From positions 1 through 48,558 of IMG/VR virus record IMGVR_UViG_3300020564_000007: a stretch of DNA of 48,558 bases; one strand, given 5' to 3'. Shown here piece by piece: positions 26,901-34,300 of the stretch. Position numbers and translations under genes: made by a program. How positions within the stretch are numbered: the first letter of the stretch is position 1; each line of letters opens with the position of its first letter. The notes below the pieces were generated by a model that was not told the origin of the DNA, did not search any database, and saw only the letters and a program-made list of their open reading frames with translations. This DNA comes from a virus.

Positions 26901-28635
26901 CCATCTTAGACATCATATTTAAATAATCAAAAAGCTGTTTAGCTTCTTCTGATTTATAATTATAAGTGTCATTTTTAGCAGCAAACTCTTTCTTTTTAAC
27001 TTCAGAATTAGTTGTAAGAGCAAAGTGTTTAGCATAATTATTCATTATACCTTCACTATTACTAGTATAATAATCTACTAAATCTAATAGTTTATTCATT
27101 TCAGGTGATTTACCTGGATCTCTAAATGCTTCTCTAATACCACCTTGCCATCCTTTAATTCTATTACCACTTGGTCCAGGTCCACCTACAGAACCTAATA
27201 TAGCACCAATAAATATTTCTGACCAGCTTTCAGCATTGTTACCAAATGCTTTACTTAAACCTTCTATACCTGATGCAATAATATCTTCTGATTCTGAAGT
27301 ATCAAATCTATCTTGAAGATAATCTTCTCCTGCATAACTAATTGCTTTCTGCAAACCTTCTTGACCACCTTCAAATACAGCACCTTCTAAACCTCTAACA
27401 GCACCTCTTGCAAACTTAGCACCTTTAGTTAATGTGTGATATTTAGCAATGGTATCCATTGCCTTAATTTCATCTATACTCTTACCAAGAGATTTAGATG
27501 CTCTTAGTAATTGTTTATTAGATAGTGTAGATGTTTGAACCATTTCATCAAATAACTTCTTTTCAGGATTAGATGCTGTACCTAGCATTTTACCAAGTTT
27601 AGGTGAAAATACTCCTGGTAATGTTTTAGCTTGTGTAAGTCCTGTAACAATTAAGTTAATTCCAAATACAGAATTACCTACTTTATATATATCATCCATT
27701 GCAGCAGCTAACTCATAATCAGAAGGTTCTCTACCATTCTCATCAACATAGTCTGCAATATATTTTTGTTTAGCATCATCAACAAAAGACATAGCTTCTA
27801 CTGCAGATTCATAACCTGCACTAGTAATCATTTGTCTAGCTAATGTAGCACCTTCATACATAGTTTGTTTAAATGCTGATTTACCCATTGTAGTAGCAGC
27901 ACTTGCTACAACATCATCTGTTAAACCAACTGTTTCATCTACAGCTTTTATAGCTTTAGTTAAGTTTTTTAACTTTCCTGCAGTTGCCATAGCTGCAAAA
28001 GCACCTTCAGTTAATACTGCACCTACAACAAATGAAGCACCTTGTAAGAAATCATTAGACCAAAAGTTAGCAGTACCCATTCTTCTAAGAGCACTGTAAT
28101 CTTCTTCCTCTCTTGTAATATAATGAGGTAAAGCTTCATCCATTGCTTTGTTAGCATTGTCTAATGCTCTATAAAAATCATTATTATATATTTCATGAAA
28201 TGATGTATTATCTCCTGCCCACAAATCTTCTATTTGTCCTGCTAAATTATATAATACATTTGGTAACATACCTACACCACCTATTACAGCTGTTGCAGAT
28301 TTACCTATAAGTTTAGCTACACCATTACCCCATTTATCAGATATAGATTGTCTTTCTGCTCTATCATCTTCATAATCTCTAAATGTACTTGGAACAATAC
28401 CTCTTGAAGTATAAGTTTCAAGTTCTTCAGGTGACATTGACATTTGATACTGAATACCTGAATCAGGAACTAAAGAGGGGTCTGTTCCTAAATTTTTACT
28501 TATATTTTGATAATATGATTTTCCAACATTAATAGCATCCTCACTTGATTGATTAGTACTACTTTGTGTTTTTAATTTTATATATTCATCAATTGTAATT
28601 TTACCTTCTAATAAAAGTTTTTCTATATCATCCAT
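14974..28635 (-). CDS. Giant multidomain RNA polymerase (single-chain, YonO/phi14:2-like)
   Basis: A 4,553-residue protein. The catalytic signature is DFDID at 3233-3237 (DNA 18925-18939), in the context MPYELLIMSGADFDIDSEFV. RIPTQDKHSMVKLKVVDIFP precedes it and FFKSAIKTTKKNVTNW lies near 2938. This is the two-barrel layout known from phi14:2 gp66 and YonO, where one chain holds both barrels and the DxDxD metal ligands. The N-terminal half has hydrophobic stretches (about 95-460) and long coiled coils. A Pro-rich linker (about 1590-1640) is followed by a zincin motif HEAFH (1712-1716). The protein is probably packaged and injected to transcribe early genes, as shown for phi14:2. It is about twice the length of phi14:2 gp66, so extra modules are present. 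Confidence 0.88.
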   Translation of the reverse strand: MDDIEKLLLEGKITIDEYIKLKTQSSTNQSSEDAINVGKSYYQNISKNLGTDPSLVPDSGIQYQMSMSPEELETYTSRGIVPSTFRDYEDDRAERQSISDKWGNGVAKLIGKSATAVIGGVGMLPNVLYNLAGQIEDLWAGDNTSFHEIYNNDFYRALDNANKAMDEALPHYITREEEDYSALRRMGTANFWSNDFLQGASFVVGAVLTEGAFAAMATAGKLKNLTKAIKAVDETVGLTDDVVASAATTMGKSAFKQTMYEGATLARQMITSAGYESAVEAMSFVDDAKQKYIADYVDENGREPSDYELAAAMDDIYKVGNSVFGINLIVTGLTQAKTLPGVFSPKLGKMLGTASNPEKKLFDEMVQTSTLSNKQLLRASKSLGKSIDEIKAMDTIAKYHTLTKGAKFARGAVRGLEGAVFEGGQEGLQKAISYAGEDYLQDRFDTSESEDIIASGIEGLSKAFGNNAESWSEIFIGAILGSVGGPGPSGNRIKGWQGGIREAFRDPGKSPEMNKLLDLVDYYTSNSEGIMNNYAKHFALTTNSEVKKKEFAAKNDTYNYKSEEAKQLFDYLNMMSKMGRLSEVEEKHLADLNKLNKQQFQELYGYENLTDEAFLQRKSELTSNLKAQVKLTESARDQAAGIYRGGDVDVLDQIAYTVYANQNLGNRKKQMFSDISKILNKTVSERAGEVLKLANVKEIRELKSAIDQLKNSRVEPQSEQALVDQITKLETQLDKLLEKSYNKELKTVSPDAKLATNFQKFKSETLMHVDELNSISEDMENVTPIEKADIQQKLDDIGKILNQEQEYKKLFDRLLTRKGLQELEDSVAELRGDLLKEHLDAQSLAIFEKSRLEDPSQRVFEVQEQILKNAAQKTFGIAFAKRNIQKAGVALKEALTDVQDVDLKKLIEDQCEKLNIALGIFRSDVGPDQKQAYAEQGLQEIENIKKFFDIIKSSLTPEQVAEVDKFLKGDYLKQVAQEFNSFLKDYKKDTNDTSLSSVPRIFGPNKLVSMIQDYIEPDGKKALMQNSADAIANKAELRIVEYPEGGKLVDLETVFNQTFDDKVKLQKGLVGDGVEQFGIQVVFDDVWIGNILDPNRFRFKDENGNYVDFNESVEHLELLNPEFVKLDTDGKKIPSDDGKFFIDHYRSTMLSFNEIKEEIRNGKREFSNADVQKLFNIKQLFGKIEDVRNDNQLPDWSHLDDGTLLTDLSLFGGTGKGLLVQSKLANVLDYYIYNPTTKTLEQIPLEVKEKITKYWESRQYALNKFSGAYKIIYETDGAPRGIRLNPPEVQATENVINFVNDNLTRLNEEVLENIAKSKADGTNLAGVPGWDTKENFFLVSDAVGKNIYIKTTGTPENSTNPIKGSSLVLALDMGAGKDLTVELISTDESRNTFKSKTGKTINKRNFGWSFVKDVNGNLMISYKNKAIKDNFDLIKAVNTYLKDTLPDAIKEVNNAGGIANVKNDAYKLAYNFAVTNDKGEIVLPNITRINKNFPKEEFVDNINSFTPAVNPTITYLFQGKNQVWQNTDFQTLMNNWGTQYNKAKNSETLLRQLKSELDKAYNALDSSNKKYKESNYKTASEQIEKRIEEIKTGTVTSTQQAPPPQPPQPPQPPAGSNANNSAINNYGKKNQSSQAPPPGGNPFFARKDAQETRPIDINEVTKRLADILPPEIGVKAIEELVTGLANNAFTYGLFRNAVIYLGKDVPKGVEYHEAFHAVFRMLLTSAQQSKVISEARDRYDKPTSEQLDELRSLSDEYTNLSLKELTNLYYEEKLADDFMDLMNGTRKTPKEKSFLEKIFDLLKRIVNFFKKGNPDDVANIDALFNSIRNGAFKNAKVVNAPTNNLSLFSALKFPAATENNNIVERFHQSRTGANIISQVSALSRDRMRDVGVVYDTDIRSMIQQVVDNNISILIDVINNEFENNQYATNPSLQEAHQNELLNVIRSLYKDLENDSVFWNSPGGAQFEPTIEKNIKDIISEVRKHIDTIKFDDYDVNGEEMEDNTTTDLAQKPNQRVGGIESTSKEMKKYIMETEMPLDIYNLGLSKEILENDPRFRNYVNGIKLYNSIERMLVNTEREDLLKKLHYIKEGQPMLSAFYERLVKDICLELNIKYYNGIGSDIINQDQFPIEMLAKSDKFCLFVASFTKHKSESIVNIFDQETGQSKTFISNVNDSRKIQREIWYNNWKRLNLDNKKEEVSKILTSLNLTFDAFNSKDAAVKQDNIQYIFNNFNEKVSFIKEQFGLLGISLSDKYVQLSLYKLLKENRDMSDVLNQTGDSQFKSLDKILESYNDVEFINAEITKGLINSTVNEGSPFTNKSEIQKLNTDAVQIDDSVEDALGAKGRLNDLASGNSMFDESVSASTIRNVEGEMVYIHLYPNYITSLFLKLRNNPNKLFNAVDASTFEEGVKLFKDFLIDNKLYVVDLLNDQQIEYFFRTLYFNPILKASNSEIRESQLQNILPFTLDGLKQQAISETGQVESYKGSKASAYAALDKRGKFLMMLNLFAKTEMSLVKEVKIGDKTYEKYPLIAFQNEGKDTQWAFTMFKRKFLDNKNNLSDLGKEFLTSYLKGELSSIQAVYRDLLNDDGSIEGFNILKGVKVDGKSLTKKETLDILKDTNDPNFMKVVSQFRGLNLIEFQFLKGLPIYNDIIKAAVTNESDSLDFNSIVEVAFENAYQNFIKELSSSETAIIKPTADNKYESQILPAFYKDGNRNLDETKMKEFFINNWINAATVNNLIFGNLSVGLKDAVDLTKRYAGPNAAGPSLGFGDVTFAILNDELFDYVNPSNGKLKEGEERTNAQSYGTIEWYYNNYLKTFAKSNPEIDKIYRKIRMMKEISARERGILEEYGALMNPRKTSMFNAFVYGKTSTDVITRSEVSYVDKKDIPAFEKAIDELLKITDHLEYHKKQMEIQDFYKPIPSAIKRHELLNKMERQQVDVTFFKSAIKTTKKNVTNWDDELIPMKINSEFFREQVVTDNMKEEIIHGTQLMQLIYSEHDDGYEVNIGNRKHTVGTLRKLYRKLLGDRLFESYGNMRKAIFDKNGNPDHKAMLKSFRQSILEQGGDPTLLELFDGVGSKPNYNLNLPRLLSMYESMFLAFVGKGTFSQKVSGHKFTLASDFGEDVMIDSKGKVITRREFLKDPEAYKNVNTRRLELKQGEDGVWYAECKISMQTAQMMNITEGQYLSEEFCEMLGIRIPTQDKHSMVKLKVVDIFPAEKGNKLVMPYELLIMSGADFDIDSEFVRTVDYYTNTDAQGNEHINVFGSYLKNKDPEKRLKYAFYDFYEEKINSKEIKPLLSDLKETDTNYLDNKKAIEDVTVTINNIKNDLSVQRKISRESEQALDNIIDDSTADVYTEILKNAKELQDSHKKTLLNLIAAKKTLLLEKKKIIKNLEKRALSIKGYPTTAEEFKNYRIKGQKTAGDIVESNYNNYSSDQGSISNVEPITIGEINNVLLDIEKALVNYGDKNTGNNKRATTPASRDAAEEFIKKYYESGDFIDPVNVSEYSTPTATVTMSHANAIGKQNIGIAAIGNIVFQYLKNANVEIENLGIRLDSYTNEDSQRINDLISTIISMAVDNAKFQDAIRFNITPQTQGAFIFMVMAKKPFEYVSLIHLQESVLAFAADAAAKQSPIQNKKEKSENEDGSIQSILQSYKTKANVSENEKEVGDITDELLIKAKKFSELLKNGTTVEDAVTLTGMKEDLFNYVNYKALNEFLTYSDISRQSTGFSGFVSLIKGLSTELAETENIINKLENIGLQIVQKNNGQSYDNYVLEYTPEYIDYVNNVRMNGLPNEKYPIDYKQVIDSDPFLTNQIKAFAMFLNDSSKFFVSRTPGAKRLFKKIQAVTKPYYFNNVSNLNKLIKLVNAFYADKALKHKYPILKGDLNSIAVESKSDFPMLIKLLIDFKNGDLYPELASNKFIQMLDFKKISYTDSSKAGFKNRDIYYVISNSFIRLSPEEQASVTADFELLMQPNLFTSDQLVANQITEFRQLLIGQMLNKDLGMYRNESYISFLPPSLFKVISDSLDESMKALQGTNKDFKDTFGIAEEELNKEFVEYFARHIDNTFNLKSQNSVIVFKQIKNAFKNFIDNMTPEEKAYFDNSKSEIAQEILSYANELKLNPDKESVEKLFDSLFAEDSKIREILPLKYERATDTTKAKLYVSIFPKSKEIDKKDLMELYRSPLTKLNKEALISTRLFSMEYVKTKDGIYSNMIYPEFIVFNFKSDNKSNYKVLKRVNMVRGNTVSNNPDAGISAEYEEVSRIANKNVLPYAFPINQLEAAAEGLLTEEPDMTFGLTPDSFEDYSVKFNKDEIISNLKSLVAIYQVDKNVILKDKFTGKQEYGIKDYPFTESRLSEFKSYFFKLNINSEINSFVNSLVVSDFKNGLVQSNNNKLLKLIELIDKYFDESKSSSGEKSQPLPSSSSQLSPSEYDTEFYRLNENHFKKMNIQSIDFFRQAYGENPLSKETIDEIVSSTKKMSNVVLKTPTSTPSTQTKPTGSINYKGMSKTELAAIFNSVKFKIANNPKYNVTTFYDFQAYVLKYDNNIIQEMINECI

Positions 28636-28654
28636 TTTAATAAAAATTTCAGCG

Positions 28655-28662
28655 CAAATATA
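28655..28662 (-). promoter_or_regulatory. Bacteroidota -7 box (TATATTTG on minus strand)
   Basis: The minus strand reads TATATTTG, matching TAnnTTTG, in the 37-base gap before the giant polymerase gene, with a leader of about 19 bases. This would let the polymerase gene be transcribed by the host enzyme independently of the upstream virion genes. Confidence 0.5.
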
Positions 28663-28672
28663 GTTATTTATT

Positions 28673-29245
28673 TTAAATAAATTTGTTTATATAATCTATT
28701 ACAGGTAAATTTTTAGGTAATGTTGCTTTTGGGTTTTTCTTTTTTAATTCTCTAAGAGTAAAATCATCTAAAGCTTGTTGAGCTTTATTATAGTCTTTAG
28801 TTTCCATTAAAGCTTTTAAATAAACTTTAGATCCACCTAATCCTCTAAAATGCTGTAATGCCATTAATACTTCATCTTTTACCTTAGCAGGTAAATTATA
28901 TGTAGATCTTAAATAAGGTACATTATTCATATAATTTTTAACAAGATAACTTTGATATTTTTCTTGAGCTTCAGGGTTATTTAAGTATTCTTGTTTAGTT
29001 TTAACTCCAGTTATTTTTTCTATTTCAGATATTTTTTGACCTTGTTGTGGTATTCCATGAATATTCCATACATGCTGATATTTACCAGCAGCTGAACTAT
29101 CTGCAGCTTCTGCCTTATATCCCCCTTTAGTTTTACTTTCTAATGAGTATAATTTATCATTAAAACTTTTAATTCTTTCATCATCCTCTTTGTTTACTTC
29201 CCCAAACCCAGAGGATCTTTTTTGGTTTGAGGAGATAACTTTCCC
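28673..29245 (-). CDS. Transglycosylase/lysozyme-like domain in the -1 frame of the preceding gene
   Basis: This frame is open for 190 codons from the TGA at 29248-29246 to TAA at 28673, but has no ATG, GTG or TTG before ATG 28930. It reads LYSLESKTKGGYKAEAADSS followed by AAGKYQHVWNIHG. This is the pattern of transglycosylase-like phage domains: a catalytic Glu in xxExx, then SSAxGxYQ. The ATG 28930 start (85 residues) would discard that motif, so I take the longer frame. It overlaps the end of the 717-residue frame and is best explained as its C-terminal extension, reached by a -1 shift. The product would be about 891 residues. Alternatives are a lost base in the assembly or a real fission with a non-standard start. 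The domain would help the particle cross peptidoglycan. Confidence 0.7.
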   Translation of the reverse strand, partial: GKVISSNQKRSSGFGEVNKEDDERIKSFNDKLYSLESKTKGGYKAEAADSSAAGKYQHVWNIHGIPQQGQKISEIEKITGVKTKQEYLNNPEAQEKYQSYLVKNYMNNVPYLRSTYNLPAKVKDEVLMALQHFRGLGGSKVYLKALMETKDYNKAQQALDDFTLRELKKKNPKATLPKNLPVIDYINKFI

Positions 29246-31347
29246 TCAGTTAAAAGTTTATTAATTGCTGCTAGTTTTTCAGTAGCTTGATTATAATCTT
29301 TATTTTTAAGAGCCGCATTCATTTCACCATATAACATTTTAATAGCCATATCATTCATACTATATGGAAGTATTTCATTATAAATCATATCTTCCATACT
29401 ACCATACATTTTATCTTCAGTACCATCAGAAGATTTTTTTACAACATATCCATATTTACCATCTCCAATTTTTTGTCTACTAAAATCTATATTATTTTGA
29501 GAACCATCCAATGTATTTACACTAAATGAACCTGTTTTATTTTGATTTGTTTTTAAACTTTGTGAAGCTTGTGTAAATTTAGTAGCAAATGCTTGTTCTT
29601 CAGGAGATAACATTGTTGCAAAAAATTCATTAGTATTAGTAAAATTTTGTATAGGTACTTCAAAAGATTTTGATATTCTTTTATCATCTTGAGTTAAACC
29701 GTGTATAGCTAATATAGGTCCATCTAATTCATCAAGAATAATTTCATAACTAACTCCTGTATAGTCATATGATATATTACCATTTGAATCTACTTTTTTA
29801 GGAATTATTTGAAATATATCATCTATATTAGTTTCCTTATTAGTAACTAAGTCTTTAAATTTATCTCCTTTATTGATAAAATCTTGTAATAAAGTATACA
29901 TTAATTTTTTATCATCTTCTGTAGTTACTACATATGCTTTACCTGATGTTGTGCTTCCTAAGTACTGCTCATATCTTTTATATTTTTCCCAATCTTCACC
30001 TCCTAATTTTTGATATTCTGCTTTTCTAATTTTATTTTCTTCAGTTTTTTTCCATTCTAAATATTTTGGATCTGAAAAACCTTCAATATCTTCAGGAATT
30101 TTACCAGCATTTATTAACATTTGAATACTTTGTTCTACTGTCTCTTCAATTTTAGCTACTTTTTTAGGATCTGTTTTATGGTAAAATAATTCTTTTTCTA
30201 TATTTTTTCTTTCACTTGTTGATATTCTTAACAAATCACCTAAGTAATTTACTTCTTTTAAAAGTTCTGCTCGTTTATTAGGATCTGCTGTTTGATATGC
30301 TTGTGTTTCTAATTGTTCTGCTCTTTCACTTAAATTTATTTCATGTTCTTCATAAGAATCTAAACTCATTAATGGTTTATTAGTATAATTTCCATTTTTA
30401 TCTATTACAAAACCGTTACCTTGATTACCGTAACTTGAGCTTGTTTTTAATGTTAATGAATTAGCTTCTTTTTTAGTTTCTGGTGTTTTAGTTTTACCAG
30501 CTCCATCTTGTGATGTTGCAGGTATATCTTCTTCATAAGCATATCCTAATAAAAATTTAGCATGTTTATCGTAAAGTTTTTTACCTTCAGGAGTATTAAA
30601 TATTCCCATATCATTTATAGGATGAAGACCTTCAGCCATAAGTATTCTTTGTTTATCATGTAAGGAATCACCGCTTATATTCCAATTAGGATAATAAGAA
30701 TCTAATGTTTCTTTTATTCTTTTTTCAGATAAACCTTTAACATTTACACCTCCTCTAATAATATTTCCAGTTAAAGGATCTTTAAATTCCCAATTATTAT
30801 CATCAATTTTAGAAGCATGTAAACTTCTTACAGTTTCTTCAATTGGTTGAAGACTTCTTTTAGATGGAGTTAACTGATAATATTGCAATGCTTGACTAGT
30901 AGGCATTTCTTCACCTATTTGTATTCCTTCTTTAATTGCATAAGGTAACATGTTTATAGCATTTGCGTAAGCAGGATCCATTAAATTTTTTTGATACTGT
31001 TCATATGCTTGATATTCTTTTTGAAGATCTTTAACTCTTTCATCTAAAGCTAAATCTCTTACAGTTTCTGAAAACTTTCTAGAAACTTCTGAAACATTAC
31101 CTGTTAAACTTAGCTCTTCACTCATTTTTTTAAAAGGTTCTTCATATGCACTTTTTATTTGTTGATATAAATCTTTACCTAATTCACCATATTTTATATT
31201 TTTTAATAATTCAACTTCTTTATCAACAGCAGCTCTTTGAATATCTTTTCTTTTTTGAGAAAGATCCAATTGAGATTGCATCCATTCAACAGGTATATCA
31301 GGATGTACATTTACATACGCTGCTGGCTTATAATCAAAATATCTCAT
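29194..31347 (-). CDS. Helical virion-type protein, 0-frame part (717 residues)
   Basis: A 717-residue, strongly helical protein with coiled-coil regions (for example DLSQKRKDIQRAAVDKEVEL and ERAEQLETQAYQTAD) and no signal or membrane segment. The C-terminal third is more beta-rich (VSYEIILDELDGPILAIHG). It ends KKDPLGLGK then TAA. Near its end are a run of six A (29223-29218) and two overlapping in-phase heptamers, G GGT TTG (29209-29203) and T TTG GGG (29206-29200). Eight bases or fewer later comes the stop, and the -1 frame continues into the transglycosylase-like domain. It is followed by the polymerase giant and preceded by the mosaic giant, so a structural or ejected cargo role is likely. 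I recognise no family for the main body. Confidence 0.75.
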   Translation of the reverse strand: MRYFDYKPAAYVNVHPDIPVEWMQSQLDLSQKRKDIQRAAVDKEVELLKNIKYGELGKDLYQQIKSAYEEPFKKMSEELSLTGNVSEVSRKFSETVRDLALDERVKDLQKEYQAYEQYQKNLMDPAYANAINMLPYAIKEGIQIGEEMPTSQALQYYQLTPSKRSLQPIEETVRSLHASKIDDNNWEFKDPLTGNIIRGGVNVKGLSEKRIKETLDSYYPNWNISGDSLHDKQRILMAEGLHPINDMGIFNTPEGKKLYDKHAKFLLGYAYEEDIPATSQDGAGKTKTPETKKEANSLTLKTSSSYGNQGNGFVIDKNGNYTNKPLMSLDSYEEHEINLSERAEQLETQAYQTADPNKRAELLKEVNYLGDLLRISTSERKNIEKELFYHKTDPKKVAKIEETVEQSIQMLINAGKIPEDIEGFSDPKYLEWKKTEENKIRKAEYQKLGGEDWEKYKRYEQYLGSTTSGKAYVVTTEDDKKLMYTLLQDFINKGDKFKDLVTNKETNIDDIFQIIPKKVDSNGNISYDYTGVSYEIILDELDGPILAIHGLTQDDKRISKSFEVPIQNFTNTNEFFATMLSPEEQAFATKFTQASQSLKTNQNKTGSFSVNTLDGSQNNIDFSRQKIGDGKYGYVVKKSSDGTEDKMYGSMEDMIYNEILPYSMNDMAIKMLYGEMNAALKNKDYNQATEKLAAINKLLTEGKLSPQTKKDPLGLGK
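29200..29223 (-). promoter_or_regulatory. Possible -1 ribosomal frameshift site
   Basis: Within 24 bases of the 0-frame TAA (29196-29194) lie AAAAAA and the in-phase heptamers G GGT TTG and T TTG GGG, which fit the X XXY YYZ slippery rule. A -1 slip here joins the 717-residue frame to the transglycosylase-like frame. No clear downstream stimulatory pseudoknot was identified by eye. Confidence 0.4.
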
Positions 31348-31368
31348 ATTATATTATTTTTATTTTTA

Positions 31369-34300
31369 TTATTCTATTACACTAACTTGTTTACCTTGTT
31401 TATTATAATATTTACCATCACGACCTAAATGCACTTGTATGTAACCTTCATCAGTATTTTTAAATACATAATCTTCACCCATGTTTTGAATTCTCCATTG
31501 ATCCCATCCAGCATCTTGTCTTTTTTGTAAATAACCTGCTGTTTTTCCAAATACTCCTTGACTAGCTGAAAGTAAATTTTGTTTTAATTTATCTTCAGCT
31601 AACCTAGATTCTTGTCCAGCTTTAAATCTAGATTCAGCATTAAATATATCAGCACCACGTTGATTACTTATGTCAAATTGTTCTTTAGCTGTATATAAAT
31701 CACTTAAACCTTTTCCTAAATCTTTTCCTGTTTTAAGTAAATTTGCTCTTAACATTGCTGCACCAACTCCAATTGGAGCACCACTTCTATTAATATAATC
31801 TTTATATAAAGCTCTATTTTCAGCAGTTTCTCCTTTCATACCTATTGCAATAGGTTCTACATTAAATTTTTGAGAAGATATTTTTTCAGGTTGTACTTTA
31901 TATCTACCTTTAATTAAATCACTAATTGCCATAGTTCCTGCAGCAATATCAGGTATTACTTGACCTAAACCTGCTGCAGTAGTTGTCCAGTGTTCTTTAC
32001 CTAATTGTCCAGTATAACCACCATTGTCATAATGTATATTACCACCTTCAGCTAACATAGGTTGTACCATAGGTTGATATACATATCCTCCATTAGCATA
32101 ATCCATTAACATACCACCTCTATTTTGTGCAGCTACTTCAAATGGTTGTTGTACATTAGATACCATTGGACCTCCAGTAGCATATTCATCCATTTTATAT
32201 TTAGCGTCTTCTTTTTCTTTTTCTAAATCTCTTAACTTTTCTTCTATATTATAAGATTTTCCATATGGGTCTAAAGGTTGTAAAGTTTTAGTATCTAATC
32301 TAGGATCAATATGATGAGGGTCAATCTCTCTTACAAATTTCTTTTTATGCTCAAGATCATAAGGTCCTGTCCAAGGTTTTTGTAGTGGAATTATTACATT
32401 TCTTCCTAATCTTTTATTTATAAAATTAGCGTAAGCTCCAGCATCTTTAATACCTCCATCATGAGTAAATTCTTTAAAGCCATTCCTTATTCCGCTATAA
32501 TATGATGGGTCAATTGCACCTTCTATATAATAATTATTAAAAGCATCATAACCATCAGTAGGTTGTCCATAAATTATACTGTTATAAGTGTCTATTGCAG
32601 CTTCATCTAGATATTGTTCTCTGTCTTCTATTTTTGATAGTATATCTTTTTCTTCAGGAATAAATGGACCACCTTGTGCATATCTTGACAATCCTTTTAT
32701 TTTAGGAAGATAATCATTAATATTAGGATTTGGATTTGAACCTTGATAGTTCATAACTGGTTTTCCATCTGGCTGATTTTGTCCAGTATTATAAAAGAAA
32801 TTTTCAGTTGGAGTCATATAAGAATAAGTAGTATCACGTTTTAACCCATTGTCATATTCATTTATAATTCTAGTACCTTGTTCAGTAAAAGGTAAATTAT
32901 TACCAGCACCAGCAGTTATTATATTTCTAGAACCTTGATTAATATTACTTCTTGAAGCAATTGGTAAAGACCATTGATCTGGTGGATCTGTTGGACCTCC
33001 TTCAGCATGTTTCCAACCAGCAGCATTTCTAGCAAAGTTAGCTTTCTTAACCATTGCTGCTGAGTAATTACCTTTATTAGCTAATACTTGTCTTGCAAAC
33101 TCTTGAACGGACATACCTCTTTTTTTAGCTGCAGCAGTAAATGTGCCTCTTTTAGATTTTTTAATATGAATGCTACCACCTTTAGCATAAGAGTTAGGCA
33201 TATTTAAATCTTTAACAATTCTTCCACCATAAGCATAGTAATTATCTGCTTCAACATAGTTTTGAATATCATTACTTAAAATTCTTTCAAGATCGTTATT
33301 TAACTTACCACCAGCTGCAGCAATTTGTAAAGCACCATTAACCATCATTTGATTTTGTTGTTCTTCAGCTTGTGCTTTAGCTCTAGCTACTTCAGTTTCC
33401 ATTATAGAATTTTGTTTAAGTTGTTCAATTGTTTCAGCAGAATATGAATCATTAGGTCTTCTTAATTGTTTTTTTACAAATGAATTATTTGATAAACCTG
33501 ATAACGTATATTTATTTAATCTTTTTTCAAGTTTTTCAGCCATTGTATTACCAAGCTCATCTGTTTGAGTATTCATACCATCTACCTCATCTGATACAAC
33601 ATAATTACCATCAATTACAAACTCTCCACCTTCTGCCATAGCATTTTGTCCAATAGGTACTCCACCATAAGCATTTTCATGATGGTAACCTGCAGAGTCA
33701 GGAATTTTATTTATTCCAAATTGATTAAATGAACCACCTTGTTTATAATCTTTATATCTGTTTTTCATAGAGTATGGGTTTTGCAAAGTTACTAAATTAT
33801 TTATATCACCACCAGTTGCTGCAAAATTTAAATTAGGACTAGTTGGTGTTATAAAGTTGTTAGTATATCTGTTCATATATTCTTCACTTTGACCTTCACC
33901 TATTCTTTTATTTTCTAAATCTTTTAATCTTGTTTTAGTTTTACCTGTAACAGCATTCCACATATTACCAACATTAGATAATGCTGTTCCAACTATGGGT
34001 ATATTTCCTACAGTTTCATCTGCACTAAAAGCTATTTTTTGTTCTTCTTCATCTAAATCTAAAAATTTAGATGCTTGTTTTTTCATAACATTATTTGTAG
34101 CTTTATTTATTTGATCTGCTGTTTGAGCTAAAGCCATTATTGTCATAGGATCCATAGACGTTGATTTATTAGATGTTGTTTGTTTAGAAGGAAAAAATTG
34201 TCCTTCTGAAACAGAAGGCATTTTACTTGTTTCATAAGTTTTAGTTATAGGATTATATCCTGAAGAATCATATCCTGAAGAATTATAAGGTCCACCTGCA

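Noticed and set aside
28673-28930. An independent 85-residue gene starting at ATG 28930
   Set aside because: The frame continues upstream without a stop into a transglycosylase-like motif, so the ATG is most likely internal.
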